DNA from: DYJE01 sp964637565 | Lineage (GTDB): Bacteria > Desulfobacterota > Desulfobacteria > Desulfobacterales > Desulfolunaceae | Assembly (NCBI GenBank): GCA_964637565.1 | Contig: CAZWTY010000001.1 | Coordinates: forward strand, 73,486 to 137,485 | Length of the DNA: 64,000 bases | Reading direction: 5' to 3' | Shown: positions 44,052-52,429 of the stretch, one piece after another | Numbering within the stretch: position 1 is the first letter of the stretch | Layout of the letters: every line of letters begins with the position of its first letter | Position numbers and translations under genes: made by a program | Notes under the pieces: model-generated | Database searches by the model: none | What the model was told of the DNA's origin: nothing | The model's input: only the letters and a program-made list of their open reading frames with translations

Positions 44052-45626
44052 ATGGACGTCACACCATTTCACCTTCACATGCTGGAGCTGATCCAGGCCC
44101 ATGCCTGGGAACAGGCCAAAAATGGGCTTGAAGCACGGCTGGCGGACCATCCCCACGAGGCCATGACCTTGAGGCTTCTCGCACGCCTTGAAATCCGAAA
44201 GGGTGATTTCGGCAAGGCCCGGGAGCTGCTCGAGCATGCCGTGCGTTACCACGGCGGTATGGACGAAAAAATCGAAAAAGCCCTGCTTGTTCCGCCGATT
44301 CCCGGTTCCACAGCCATGATCGACGATCTGCGCGGCCGGATGCTTTCGGAAATCAAGACCCTGGAACAATCCGGCGAACAACTCCGGGGTCCTGTGGAGA
44401 TGCTCCATATCCCGTCTTTCTACCTGGCCTACCAGGGCAGGGATGACCGAAAACTCCAGGAAAGCATCGCCGGCCTTCTCCTCAAGGCGGCCCCGTCACT
44501 TGCCTTCACCGCCCCCCATGGCACGAAAGACCGTCCCCGCCCCGAGGGCAACATCCGAATCGGCCTCTGCTCGAACAACCTGAGGAACAACAGCGTGGGC
44601 CTGTTCTTCCTTGGATTCGCCCAGGCCTTGAGGGGCAAGGGGTTCGAACTCCACCTTTTTCGAGCGCCTTCAGGAGGGTCCGACCAGGTCACCCTAAGGT
44701 ACATCCAAAGCGCCGACCATGACACCCAGCTCTCATCCAGCCTTGAAACGGCGCAACGACAGATCGCGGAAAAAAACCTCGACATTCTGTTCTACCCGGA
44801 CCTGACCGTCCATCCCCTGACCAACTGGCTGGCCTTCGCCCGGCTGGCTCCGGTCCAGATGACCAGCTGGGGCCATCCCGTAACCAGCGGCCTGCCCCAC
44901 GTGGACTACTACATCTCCTCCCGGTTGATGGAATGCGAAAATGCCCGGGAACACTACTCGGAACATCTGGTGGAACTGTCGACCTTCCCCTGCTGTTACC
45001 AGCCCCCGCAGCTTCTCTCTTCCCCGGCGAAACGCCATCATTTCAGGCTTCCTGAAAAGGGGGCCATTTACTGCTGCGGCCACCAGGCCTTTAAATTCCA
45101 TCCGGATTTCGACACCCTCCTGGGACAGATCCTAAGAAAGGATCCCACCGGCACCCTGGTGCTCATCAACGGATGGGGGGGACCCAACCATGGCCGATTG
45201 CTGGAAAACCGGATCAAATCCGCCAACCCGGATGTGGCGGACAGAATCCTCATGCTCGGCCGCATGCCCCCCATTCAGTACCTGGCCATGACCCGCTTGG
45301 CCGACGTCCATCTGGACCCCGTCTGGTTCGGCGGGGGACGGACGAGCTTCGATCTCCTGTCCAACGGGAATATCGTGGTGACCTGGCCGGGGCCATTCCA
45401 GAGGGGCCGGGTGACAGGGGCTTGCCTCTCCCGTATGGGTGTGGATGAATGTATCGCCGAAACCTGGGAGGATTATGTGGACATGGCCGTGGAGTTTGCC
45501 AACGACGAGACGCTTCGCTTTCAAACACGTGAAAAAATCATCCGTAACGCCCACCTAATTTTCGATCACCCGGCGTTCATCGAGGAGATGACCGCTTTCA
45601 TGAGGCAGGCCGTGGCCAGGACATGA
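44052..45626 (+). CDS. Family 41 (OGT/SPINDLY-like) glycosyltransferase with TPR-like N terminus
   Basis: The 524-residue protein has helical repeats at the N terminus (about 20-75, LARLEIRKGDFGKARELLE). It then has an OGT-type catalytic region with RIGLCSNNLRNNSVGLFF, YPDLTVHPLTNWLAFARLAPVQMTSWGHPVTSG and HLDPVWFGGGRTSFDLLSNG. Bacterial family 41 enzymes add sugars to Ser/Thr or to Asn of proteins. GGGAAAAAC precedes ATG 44052. It faces the RiPP genes head to tail and could glycosylate the peptide or an unrelated target; this is not shown. Confidence 0.85.
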   Translation: MDVTPFHLHMLELIQAHAWEQAKNGLEARLADHPHEAMTLRLLARLEIRKGDFGKARELLEHAVRYHGGMDEKIEKALLVPPIPGSTAMIDDLRGRMLSEIKTLEQSGEQLRGPVEMLHIPSFYLAYQGRDDRKLQESIAGLLLKAAPSLAFTAPHGTKDRPRPEGNIRIGLCSNNLRNNSVGLFFLGFAQALRGKGFELHLFRAPSGGSDQVTLRYIQSADHDTQLSSSLETAQRQIAEKNLDILFYPDLTVHPLTNWLAFARLAPVQMTSWGHPVTSGLPHVDYYISSRLMECENAREHYSEHLVELSTFPCCYQPPQLLSSPAKRHHFRLPEKGAIYCCGHQAFKFHPDFDTLLGQILRKDPTGTLVLINGWGGPNHGRLLENRIKSANPDVADRILMLGRMPPIQYLAMTRLADVHLDPVWFGGGRTSFDLLSNGNIVVTWPGPFQRGRVTGACLSRMGVDECIAETWEDYVDMAVEFANDETLRFQTREKIIRNAHLIFDHPAFIEEMTAFMRQAVART

Positions 45627-45674
45627 TCCCGGCACCCATCCCCTCCCCAGGGAGGGCCAGGCCTTCTTATTTTA

Positions 45675-47585
45675 TCAGGTCAAACGCACGGCCGGTTCTT
45701 TCCACTTGGGGGAAACCCGGCTGCGCATCAAAGCGGATTCCAGTTCGAAAAAAATTTCCTGAGGCGGGCCATAGTGACGCCAGCGATCCATAAATCCGAT
45801 ACGTCCGGCCAGTCCGTGGGGATCGGACACCTCGAAGGTTCCGGGAGGGCAGGCGGTCAGACGTTTTCCGGAGCATGCGTCCGCCTCCGACCATTCACGA
45901 TGATAGACGATAAAATCATGAGGGATGTCGATCTGAAGGGGGTACCTGCCCCTGGGATCCGGAATCACGGCCTTGTTGACGGCCACCACCGTTTCAAAAT
46001 CCGAGCCCGAGGTATCCAGCCCGAAAGCATCTTTCGTAAATCTTAATATCTCACTAAAAAACAAAGGCCGGTTCTGGCTGATGAAATTACAGACCAGCCG
46101 TCTCTGGTCACATCTCTGAAAAAGCATGGACAAAAACGGAAAGTTTTTTTTCCCCTCCCCTGCAAAGCCGTCCACGAGCCGGTGGAGAAAATCCGTGCAT
46201 CGAATGCCGTAATCCCACTGGAGAAACCTCAGATAGTACCTGAGAATCCCATGCCCTTCGAAAAGCCTGAACAAGGTATACAAAGAAACCATGGTCCCGT
46301 AATCCTTTTCCGGATAACTGGCACAGGAGATCAGAAGGCCACCGCCATTTGTTCTGATCTTGTGCTTTTCCACGTAGGCCGGTTCCGCCATGGGACTGTT
46401 CATCACCAACCGGGCCTGGTAGGCATTTACGCGGATGGCGCGGTCATAATAGAACTGGATGTCCTCCTTGAAGCTGTCCAAGGTCGATCCGGGCAGGCCA
46501 AGAATCAGATCGGCGGTCAGCGGAATATTCTCCTCCCGTGCGATGGCAAGAAACCCATCGTAATAGTCGGACCGGATCCCGGTCCGGTTGACGGCCTCAA
46601 GCGTGGTTTCCGACCGAGTCTGAACGGCTATCACAAAGGGGCAGTTGATATCCGCGTCAATGAAAGTTTTCTGAATTCTTCCTACATGGTCGAGGTTGGT
46701 CTTGTTATAGTTCAGAATGACCTCCTCGGGATACCCCCATGTCTCTTTCGCCTTGGCGATACAAGCCGCAATATCCACATCCCGGGCGAACATGCCCAGG
46801 TTCGCGTCGGTAATCATCAGCAGTGACATCTTCCGTTCCGCGATCCAGCGGATTTCCGCTTTCACGCGTTCCAAATCAAACAACACGACTTTCCGATGGG
46901 TGGCCCCGCCCCAGTCGCAGTAAGCACAGGAGTAGGGGCAGCCACGGTTGGTCATCAGCATGGCCGCATACCAACGTTTTCCGTCCTTTTCCACAAGGGC
47001 ATCGAAACAGCCGGTAAGATATGGAGACGGAATGTCCGCAAGATTCGTGATCCGGTCCTGATCCGGCGTGGTGCACCAGACGCCGTCCTCTTGGAGCCAT
47101 GATATCCCTTTGAGAGATTCCAGCCCCTCCAGCCAGCTTTTCCCGTCCTTATCCTGGCCCAGGATATGCTCCACCAGCTCGGCCGCCGTTCGCTCCCCCT
47201 CCCCCTTGACCGCGATATCCGCATGGGGGTGTTTTTCCAGAAACGAACGGCAGGCCCCGGGATACCTGGGGACGCTGGGCCCTCCATGGATGGTGACATG
47301 GCTGGGGTCGGCCTGTTTCACCCGTTCCGATACCGCCAGGCACTGATTCGTGCTCCAGTCGTAATGGGAAAAAAGCCAGATGCCTTTTCCTTTATTTCCC
47401 GCCATCTCGAGAATCCGATCCGGCTCTTCGTTGTACAAGGGAATGAACTCGATCCGGTCTAAAAGAACCCCTCCCTTGTACGAAGCCATGTAGGCCTGAA
47501 TCATGCCCAGGGCCAGGGGAAGATAACCATGGGTGGTAAAGGTACAAAGATAAACGGGGGTTCGTCTGGGCATCGTCTGTATCAT
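45675..47585 (-). CDS. Radical SAM enzyme with probable cobalamin-binding N-terminal domain
   Basis: The 636-residue protein has an N-terminal Rossmann-like region (VYLCTFTTHGYLPLALGMIQ, HVTIHGGPSVP, AVKGEGE) of the B12-binding type and then a radical SAM core with CPYSCAYCDWGG (Cys216, Cys220, Cys223). ILGLPGSTLDSFKEDIQFYY is a later core motif. A long C-terminal region of unknown type follows. Cobalamin radical SAM enzymes often methylate unreactive carbons. It lies 10 bases after the second radical SAM gene on the same strand, so it is the last gene of the RiPP-like operon. GAGGGAAAACC precedes ATG 47585. Confidence 0.85.
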   Translation of the reverse strand: MIQTMPRRTPVYLCTFTTHGYLPLALGMIQAYMASYKGGVLLDRIEFIPLYNEEPDRILEMAGNKGKGIWLFSHYDWSTNQCLAVSERVKQADPSHVTIHGGPSVPRYPGACRSFLEKHPHADIAVKGEGERTAAELVEHILGQDKDGKSWLEGLESLKGISWLQEDGVWCTTPDQDRITNLADIPSPYLTGCFDALVEKDGKRWYAAMLMTNRGCPYSCAYCDWGGATHRKVVLFDLERVKAEIRWIAERKMSLLMITDANLGMFARDVDIAACIAKAKETWGYPEEVILNYNKTNLDHVGRIQKTFIDADINCPFVIAVQTRSETTLEAVNRTGIRSDYYDGFLAIAREENIPLTADLILGLPGSTLDSFKEDIQFYYDRAIRVNAYQARLVMNSPMAEPAYVEKHKIRTNGGGLLISCASYPEKDYGTMVSLYTLFRLFEGHGILRYYLRFLQWDYGIRCTDFLHRLVDGFAGEGKKNFPFLSMLFQRCDQRRLVCNFISQNRPLFFSEILRFTKDAFGLDTSGSDFETVVAVNKAVIPDPRGRYPLQIDIPHDFIVYHREWSEADACSGKRLTACPPGTFEVSDPHGLAGRIGFMDRWRHYGPPQEIFFELESALMRSRVSPKWKEPAVRLT

Positions 47586-47595
47586 GGGTTTTCCC

Positions 47596-48576
47596 TCAAG
47601 AGCCCGAGTGGGTGCATATCCGGCAGCTTTCCTGCAGTTTCAGATGATTGAGATAGGATTGTGATTGAAGAAATTCATCCATTCCCGTGTTCAAAACGCT
47701 CCCGAGGACCCTGCCGTGCAGGCATCCCCGGAAGCGTCCGTAGGGGTCAATAAAAAGAAGTTTCGAACTGGTGCATTTTTTTTGAATCCTGGTGGGATCG
47801 GTAAAGAAGGCAAGCCAGTCCGTGAGATCCCCACTGGCGGGAATGATCCGGGGATCGGCCTCGGCCATACGGAACAGGCGTGTGGCGGTCTGTACGGCCC
47901 GTTCCAGGTCATCGCCCCGGTACCTGAAAAAAGGTTGCGTCGTATAGTTGTCGAGGTCCACATCCGTGTACGAATGCCGCTGCTGGACATACACCTGCTC
48001 AACGGGAAGGCCTTTAAGGAGAAACAGCACCGTGGCGCAGACTGTGTCCATGTTATCAGGCTGCATGACCAGACTTGCGGCAAACCTCAACCCACTGCCC
48101 ATACTCCGGCGGAGATCCATGAGTTTTCGAACGTTTGAAAGAACCTGGTCGTAAACATTTCCGCCCCGTATCCTGTTCATCTGGAAAGGGTCCATGGAAT
48201 CAAAGGAAAACTGGAGGGTGTGTGTGGGTGAGTCCATTTCCCGGACCAGCCATTCCAGGAGGCCGGGTTCAACCCGATACAGGTTGGTCGCCAGATAAAG
48301 CCGGTATCCCATGCGTTTTGCCGTTCTGAGGGTGTCCTGAAAAAGGGGGCTCATCAGGGGTTCCCCCCCGCTGACCACCAGGGTTTTCAGGCCCAGGTCA
48401 CGGCCCGGCCCAAGAATGCGATCCCTGATCTGCTCCAGGTCAAGGGTGTTTTTCTGGAGTTCATCCGCCCGGTGATGGCGGGTGATGCACATGGGACAGG
48501 CCATGTTGCACCGGTCGGTGATCTCCAGATACAGGGCTTTGGGCCCTGACGATGTCGTTTCACAGGTTCCAGCCAT
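47596..48576 (-). CDS. Radical SAM enzyme with SPASM/twitch-like C-terminal cysteines
   Basis: The protein (326 residues) has the radical SAM motif CNMACPMC (Cys23, Cys27, Cys30), then VVSGGEPLMSP. Cysteines near the C terminus (KKCTSSKLLFIDPYGRFRGC, then ESCRIC) suggest an auxiliary Fe-S site of the twitch/SPASM class. RiPP-modifying enzymes with this layout build thioether or C-C links. Its ATG follows the HprK-like stop by one base (TGATATG), so it is coupled to it. The actual reaction is unknown. Confidence 0.85.
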   Translation of the reverse strand: MAGTCETTSSGPKALYLEITDRCNMACPMCITRHHRADELQKNTLDLEQIRDRILGPGRDLGLKTLVVSGGEPLMSPLFQDTLRTAKRMGYRLYLATNLYRVEPGLLEWLVREMDSPTHTLQFSFDSMDPFQMNRIRGGNVYDQVLSNVRKLMDLRRSMGSGLRFAASLVMQPDNMDTVCATVLFLLKGLPVEQVYVQQRHSYTDVDLDNYTTQPFFRYRGDDLERAVQTATRLFRMAEADPRIIPASGDLTDWLAFFTDPTRIQKKCTSSKLLFIDPYGRFRGCLHGRVLGSVLNTGMDEFLQSQSYLNHLKLQESCRICTHSGS

Positions 48577-48577
48577 A

Positions 48578-49504
48578 TCAGACGTCTCCGGCCCTCATCT
48601 TCTCGATGATGAAGTCCACCTGGTGTTCCACCTGGTCAAGACCGGAGACCCTGGGGCATGGGTATATGGGAATGTTGCTCACGAGCGTCATCTGCTCGAC
48701 CAGCCTGGGAAACACGCCCAGATGCCGTGCAAGAGGGGTCCCGTAAAGATTCCGGTAAAGCCATGAAAAACTCAGGCTCCTGGGCAAAGATGTGGCCAGA
48801 TCCTGACCGTTAAGCTCTCCGTTCCGTTCAAGCAGGTAAATCCCGGCCAGCCGCCTCGGGCTTGGATCAAGATCGCTGTCCGGTTTGAGGGTGAAACGGT
48901 CCAGGCCGTGACTGGCCAGGGTGGCCTCCCCAAGGCCGGAACGGAAAAACCGGGCGGTGTCTTCCCTCAGCTTGACCCAGGGGAATACAGGCTCAACCAG
49001 GGGGCTGTCCTTGTCCCAGCCGATGGTGCAGAGATCGTCACCCAAATTGGGATACCCTTTCAGCCTGAAATACCCGGCCATGGTGGATTTCCCCGCCCCC
49101 CGCTCGCCGATGAAAAGGACGCAGCGGCGGCCGAAGGCAATGGCGGACCCATGAAAAACCAGCCGGGCCCTGAAAATCAGAATGGCGGAAAAAACAGGCC
49201 CCATCAGAAAGCTCAAAACGCCCTCGTCCGGCATCCCGCTGTCCGCATTCACCACGATATGGCTTCCCTCCTTGAGCAGTATCCTGAAACGCCCCTCCCA
49301 GAGGACCAGCAGGGACTGATCCCTTCCAATCTGCCACCAGTCAGCAGCCGCGATGGGGTTATCCAGACGATCCGGTACACTGCCCCGGCGAATCAGGACA
49401 TCCGGTTCATCGAAACAAGCCGGAAGGGCCGGCAACGGCATGAAAGAACGCACGTGAAGCGAGGCGATCCGGAAGTCGTATCCCTGAAAAACCTTTTCAC
49501 CCAT
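48578..49504 (-). CDS. HPr kinase-like protein (HprK-related)
   Basis: The 308-residue protein has an N-terminal domain of about 115 residues and then a kinase domain with HGSAIAFGRRCVLFIGERGAGKST (P loop from Gly133) and a later YLLERNGEL strand. HprK-like kinases occur in many lasso and related RiPP clusters, where in the paeninodin case the kinase phosphorylates the peptide C terminus. ATG 49504 follows the TylF-like stop by 4 bases. The long open frame upstream to 49645 overlaps the preceding gene and is not used. Confidence 0.82.
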   Translation of the reverse strand: MGEKVFQGYDFRIASLHVRSFMPLPALPACFDEPDVLIRRGSVPDRLDNPIAAADWWQIGRDQSLLVLWEGRFRILLKEGSHIVVNADSGMPDEGVLSFLMGPVFSAILIFRARLVFHGSAIAFGRRCVLFIGERGAGKSTMAGYFRLKGYPNLGDDLCTIGWDKDSPLVEPVFPWVKLREDTARFFRSGLGEATLASHGLDRFTLKPDSDLDPSPRRLAGIYLLERNGELNGQDLATSLPRSLSFSWLYRNLYGTPLARHLGVFPRLVEQMTLVSNIPIYPCPRVSGLDQVEHQVDFIIEKMRAGDV

Positions 49505-49508
49505 CGCC

Positions 49509-50351
49509 TCAGGACATCTCCTTCCGCCAGAAAACCCCGGTATGGTCGATCCGTTCCAGGGGGCATGTGATCCGGTGCCTGACTCGGTAGGCATGAACTG
49601 CGTGACGGCAGCAGTCCAGCACACCGTAATCGTCCACGATGACATACCCCCCCGGTGAAAGTCTGGGGTAAAGGGAGGTCAGACTGTCAAGGGTGGATTC
49701 AAACATATCGCCATCCAGGCGCATCAGGGCCAGTTTTTCGATGGGCGCGGATGGCAGGGTGTCCTTGAACCAACCGGGCAAAAACCGCACCTGCCCGTCC
49801 ATCAGCCCGAACAGTTCGAAGTTCATCCTCACCAGATCCTGGCCCACGGAAAGGACATCGTAGGTGTAGAAATCATAGTCTTTCTCAAGGACATGCCCGG
49901 GCTTTGGAAGTCCTTCAAACGAATCCGCCAGCCACACCGTGCGGTCCGTCATCCCATAGGCCTTGAGATAGGCCCGCATGAACAGAGTCGCCCCGCCCCG
50001 CCACACCCCCGTCTCGATGCAGTCGCCCGGGATGCTGTCCAGGCGGATGATGTCCAGGCATGCCTGGATATTGTCCAGCCGGGCCTTACCAATCAGGGTG
50101 AAGGGGTAATACGGAGAATCGGACTTCAACCTGTACCGGCCTTCCCGCTGTTCGTTTTGAAGCTGTTCGTACCGTTCGGCCCGCCTGATGCGGATGTCCC
50201 GGGCTGTCACCAGGTCGGGCTCCCTGTTTTGGGTCAGGCATTCCTGGATGTATTCGGCCCTCAGTTTGTTTTCCAGATCCACCTCGTTGATCAGGACCTT
50301 TTTCAGCAGGTCCAGGTAGAGTCCGGCTCGGTCCGTTAATTCGCTATCCAC
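49509..50351 (-). CDS. TylF/MycF-like O-methyltransferase
   Basis: The protein (280 residues) matches the macrocin O-methyltransferase family. It has CIETGVWRGGATLFMRAYL (SAM site), VWLADSFEGLPKP, LMRLDGDMFESTLDSL with the metal-binding acids, and GGYVIVDDYGVLDCCRHAV. It begins with a long charged helical stretch. The start is GTG 50351, overlapping the cyclase stop by 8 bases with GGAGAG ahead, so translation is coupled. In this context it may methylate the peptide or a sugar on it; the substrate is unknown. Confidence 0.85.
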   Translation of the reverse strand: MDSELTDRAGLYLDLLKKVLINEVDLENKLRAEYIQECLTQNREPDLVTARDIRIRRAERYEQLQNEQREGRYRLKSDSPYYPFTLIGKARLDNIQACLDIIRLDSIPGDCIETGVWRGGATLFMRAYLKAYGMTDRTVWLADSFEGLPKPGHVLEKDYDFYTYDVLSVGQDLVRMNFELFGLMDGQVRFLPGWFKDTLPSAPIEKLALMRLDGDMFESTLDSLTSLYPRLSPGGYVIVDDYGVLDCCRHAVHAYRVRHRITCPLERIDHTGVFWRKEMS

Positions 50352-52158
50352 AGAATCTCTCCATCCATCTCAGATATTTCCCCATCTGAAGTCCCTTGAA
50401 CACGGCAAATGCGTATGTGGTCATGAGACTTTCCGTCATCATCCCGGATGACGGCCATTTTTCCAGCAGGGTCTTCAGCTTCTTCACATCCAGCATTTCC
50501 ACGGCCAGTTCGGATTTTTCAAGCAATGCAACTTCCTCCAGCATGGACGGCAGTGACTGTGTGAAAAGAGTCCGCCAGTCTCCGTTCTGAAGCCCCCGCT
50601 CCGGATTACGGATTACCTTATCTGGAAGAAGATCCCGGACGGCCCGTCTGGCGAGGTTCCGATGGGCGAAACAAGCTTCCGGCACGCCCAGGCAGAATTC
50701 CAGAAGATCCTGATCCGCCGTGGGGTCCCGCATCACCACCTTGTACCGGCTTTCCAGATGAAACCAGTAGTCCGTCCACCAGGACTCGGACACCGTGGCC
50801 TGACTCCGCAAATAAAAATAGTCCGTCTCCCTGCTTTCAAAAAAATCAAGGACCATGGCGGCCCTGGCACGGCCCTCCGCCTCCCGGCCATGGTTGCTGT
50901 CGAGGTTCGCCACAGTGAAATCCGACCAATCAGGTTTGGAAAGAGGCGTGGCTGCACCCAGCCCCTGGGCTTTTCTGGCGCGTTGCCCGATTCGTGCCGC
51001 CAGCCTTTTGATAAAAGGCTCGGACCTGAACTCAAAGGATGAGATCAGTTGACTGAAAAGCCTTCTGTAATTGCGCTGTCCGACCAGTTTTGTCAGGGAA
51101 ACCGCCCCGTTGAAGCTGAACGAAAAATTTCCCCTGAAACCGCTCAGCATCACTTCAAGGCCCATTCGGCCAGCCCTTTGCATGATACTTTCGTACCACT
51201 CGCTCATGCGGAGAAAATCCGGCGCGGCCATAAAAAATGAACGGTCATCGATATCCGTGCTGTGCAGCCTATATTCGGACGTGACCAGGTGCATGCGGAT
51301 GTTGCCGCTCATCCGGGCGATATCCGCCGCCAGGGGGCTTTCATCGCCGTAGCGGCCGGGAGTGAGGTCCATGGGTCTGTCTGCCGCCGGAACCCAGGTG
51401 AAGGCCTGAAGCTCTTTTCCCCTGGTTTTTAGAAGGCTGGCCGCGATGCAGGCCACGGAACCGCTGTCCAGTCCGCTGCTGAGATGACTCCCTACCTTCT
51501 GGACGTCCCGTATCCGCCGTGACACGGCTGTGTCCAGCTTCTCCCTCAGGGCCTCGGCATAATCGCGCCGTGAGGGCAGATGTATGGTTTTGCAATCTTC
51601 CCAGCGGTGGAATGGACGGATCGTTTTACATCCGTCAGGATTGATGGAAACCAGACAACCTGGAGGGACCCGGAAAACCTCTTTGAACGGGGTGTTTTCC
51701 CTTGAGGTGAAGTTGTAAAACGCGAAGTCGGCCAGGGTCGTAAGATTCGCTGTTCTGGGAATGCCGGGCTGCTGGAAAAGGAGGGAAAGGGACGACGCAA
51801 AGGCCACACTGGACTTTAGGATACTGTAGAAAAGCGGGCGTTCGCCCATGGGGTCGCGGAACAGAGTCACATCGCCGGTTCGCCTGTCAAAAAGCACCCC
51901 GGCGCAGGCGCCCCGTACCCGGGACAGCGTCCCAATGCCCTGGGATTCGATCAGTCTGAAAAGCAGCTCGGCGTCACATGCAGACGGGCTCAACCGTTCC
52001 CGGTCAAGGGCTTTTACCAGAGTCTCCCGGTTGTCCAGCCGAAGATTGACGAACAACAGATAATCCCTGGTTTCATGACGCGTTGGAAAACCGGATGAAA
52101 AGGCTAAGGATCTGGCATGAAAATCCCATGTTCCGTTGAGATATGGCGATGGTTCCAT
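50344..52158 (-). CDS. Asparagine-synthase-like macrolactam synthetase (lasso cyclase type)
   Basis: The protein of 604 residues has a remnant N-terminal glutaminase domain without the catalytic Cys2 (it starts MEPSPYLNG). An ATP-pyrophosphatase domain follows, with HLSSGLDSGSVA near residues 225-235. The C-terminal part (DLLEFCLGVPE, DLLPDKVIRNPERGLQNGDW) is like that of lasso cyclases. Loss of the glutaminase cysteine is typical of lasso cyclases, which activate an Asp or Glu side chain for amide formation. The start at 52158 has AGGTG ahead; TTG 52185 and ATG 52164 are alternatives. It lies just after the small precursor gene. Confidence 0.85.
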   Translation of the reverse strand: MEPSPYLNGTWDFHARSLAFSSGFPTRHETRDYLLFVNLRLDNRETLVKALDRERLSPSACDAELLFRLIESQGIGTLSRVRGACAGVLFDRRTGDVTLFRDPMGERPLFYSILKSSVAFASSLSLLFQQPGIPRTANLTTLADFAFYNFTSRENTPFKEVFRVPPGCLVSINPDGCKTIRPFHRWEDCKTIHLPSRRDYAEALREKLDTAVSRRIRDVQKVGSHLSSGLDSGSVACIAASLLKTRGKELQAFTWVPAADRPMDLTPGRYGDESPLAADIARMSGNIRMHLVTSEYRLHSTDIDDRSFFMAAPDFLRMSEWYESIMQRAGRMGLEVMLSGFRGNFSFSFNGAVSLTKLVGQRNYRRLFSQLISSFEFRSEPFIKRLAARIGQRARKAQGLGAATPLSKPDWSDFTVANLDSNHGREAEGRARAAMVLDFFESRETDYFYLRSQATVSESWWTDYWFHLESRYKVVMRDPTADQDLLEFCLGVPEACFAHRNLARRAVRDLLPDKVIRNPERGLQNGDWRTLFTQSLPSMLEEVALLEKSELAVEMLDVKKLKTLLEKWPSSGMMTESLMTTYAFAVFKGLQMGKYLRWMERFCG

Positions 52159-52186
52159 GGGCATGCACCTGAAGTCATCATACAAA

Positions 52187-52327
52187 TCAGTCTGAAGAAT
52201 TATGAATAAGCTCCCCCGTCAACTGGCCCGCCCCCCCAGCCTGGGTGCCGTCCTCGATCTCGATGGTCTCCACATCCGGGGTTTCCCATGTTTTCTTTTC
52301 TTGTTTGATTTCTGAAGAATTTTCCAT
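52187..52327 (-). CDS. Probable RiPP (lasso-type) precursor peptide
   Basis: This 46-codon gene was found by eye and is too short for normal ORF lists. It has AGGAG 7 bases before the ATG and a TTGACA promoter. The leader has KKTWETPDVETIEIEDGTQ, like the Y/W-x-x-P-x-L/V leaders that RRE proteins bind. The likely core is GGAGQLTGELIHNSSD: if Gly31 is the first core residue, Glu39 is position 9, which suits a nine-residue macrolactam. With Thr28 at the usual -2 position the core would start at Ala30 and the Glu would be at 10. The processing site is therefore uncertain. Confidence 0.75.
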   Translation of the reverse strand: MENSSEIKQEKKTWETPDVETIEIEDGTQAGGAGQLTGELIHNSSD

Positions 52328-52395
52328 GACACACTCCTATTATTTCAGGTGTGAAATCGTTGTTTTTGATCTGATGAATGGAAACGGTGTTCTTT

Positions 52396-52424
52396 TATTA
52401 ACCTGCCACGCCTTTATTTGTCAA
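52396..52424 (-). promoter_or_regulatory. Promoter of the RiPP-like operon
   Basis: On the minus strand TTGACA (52419-52424) is followed after 17 bases by TTAATA (52396-52401). The -35 is perfect and the -10 is weak. It lies between the DUF374 gene and the precursor, about 70 bases before its start codon. Confidence 0.6.
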
Positions 52425-52429
52425 CCGGC

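Noticed and set aside
50344..52158. True asparagine synthetase
   Set aside because: The N-terminal catalytic cysteine is missing and the gene follows a small peptide gene in a modification operon.
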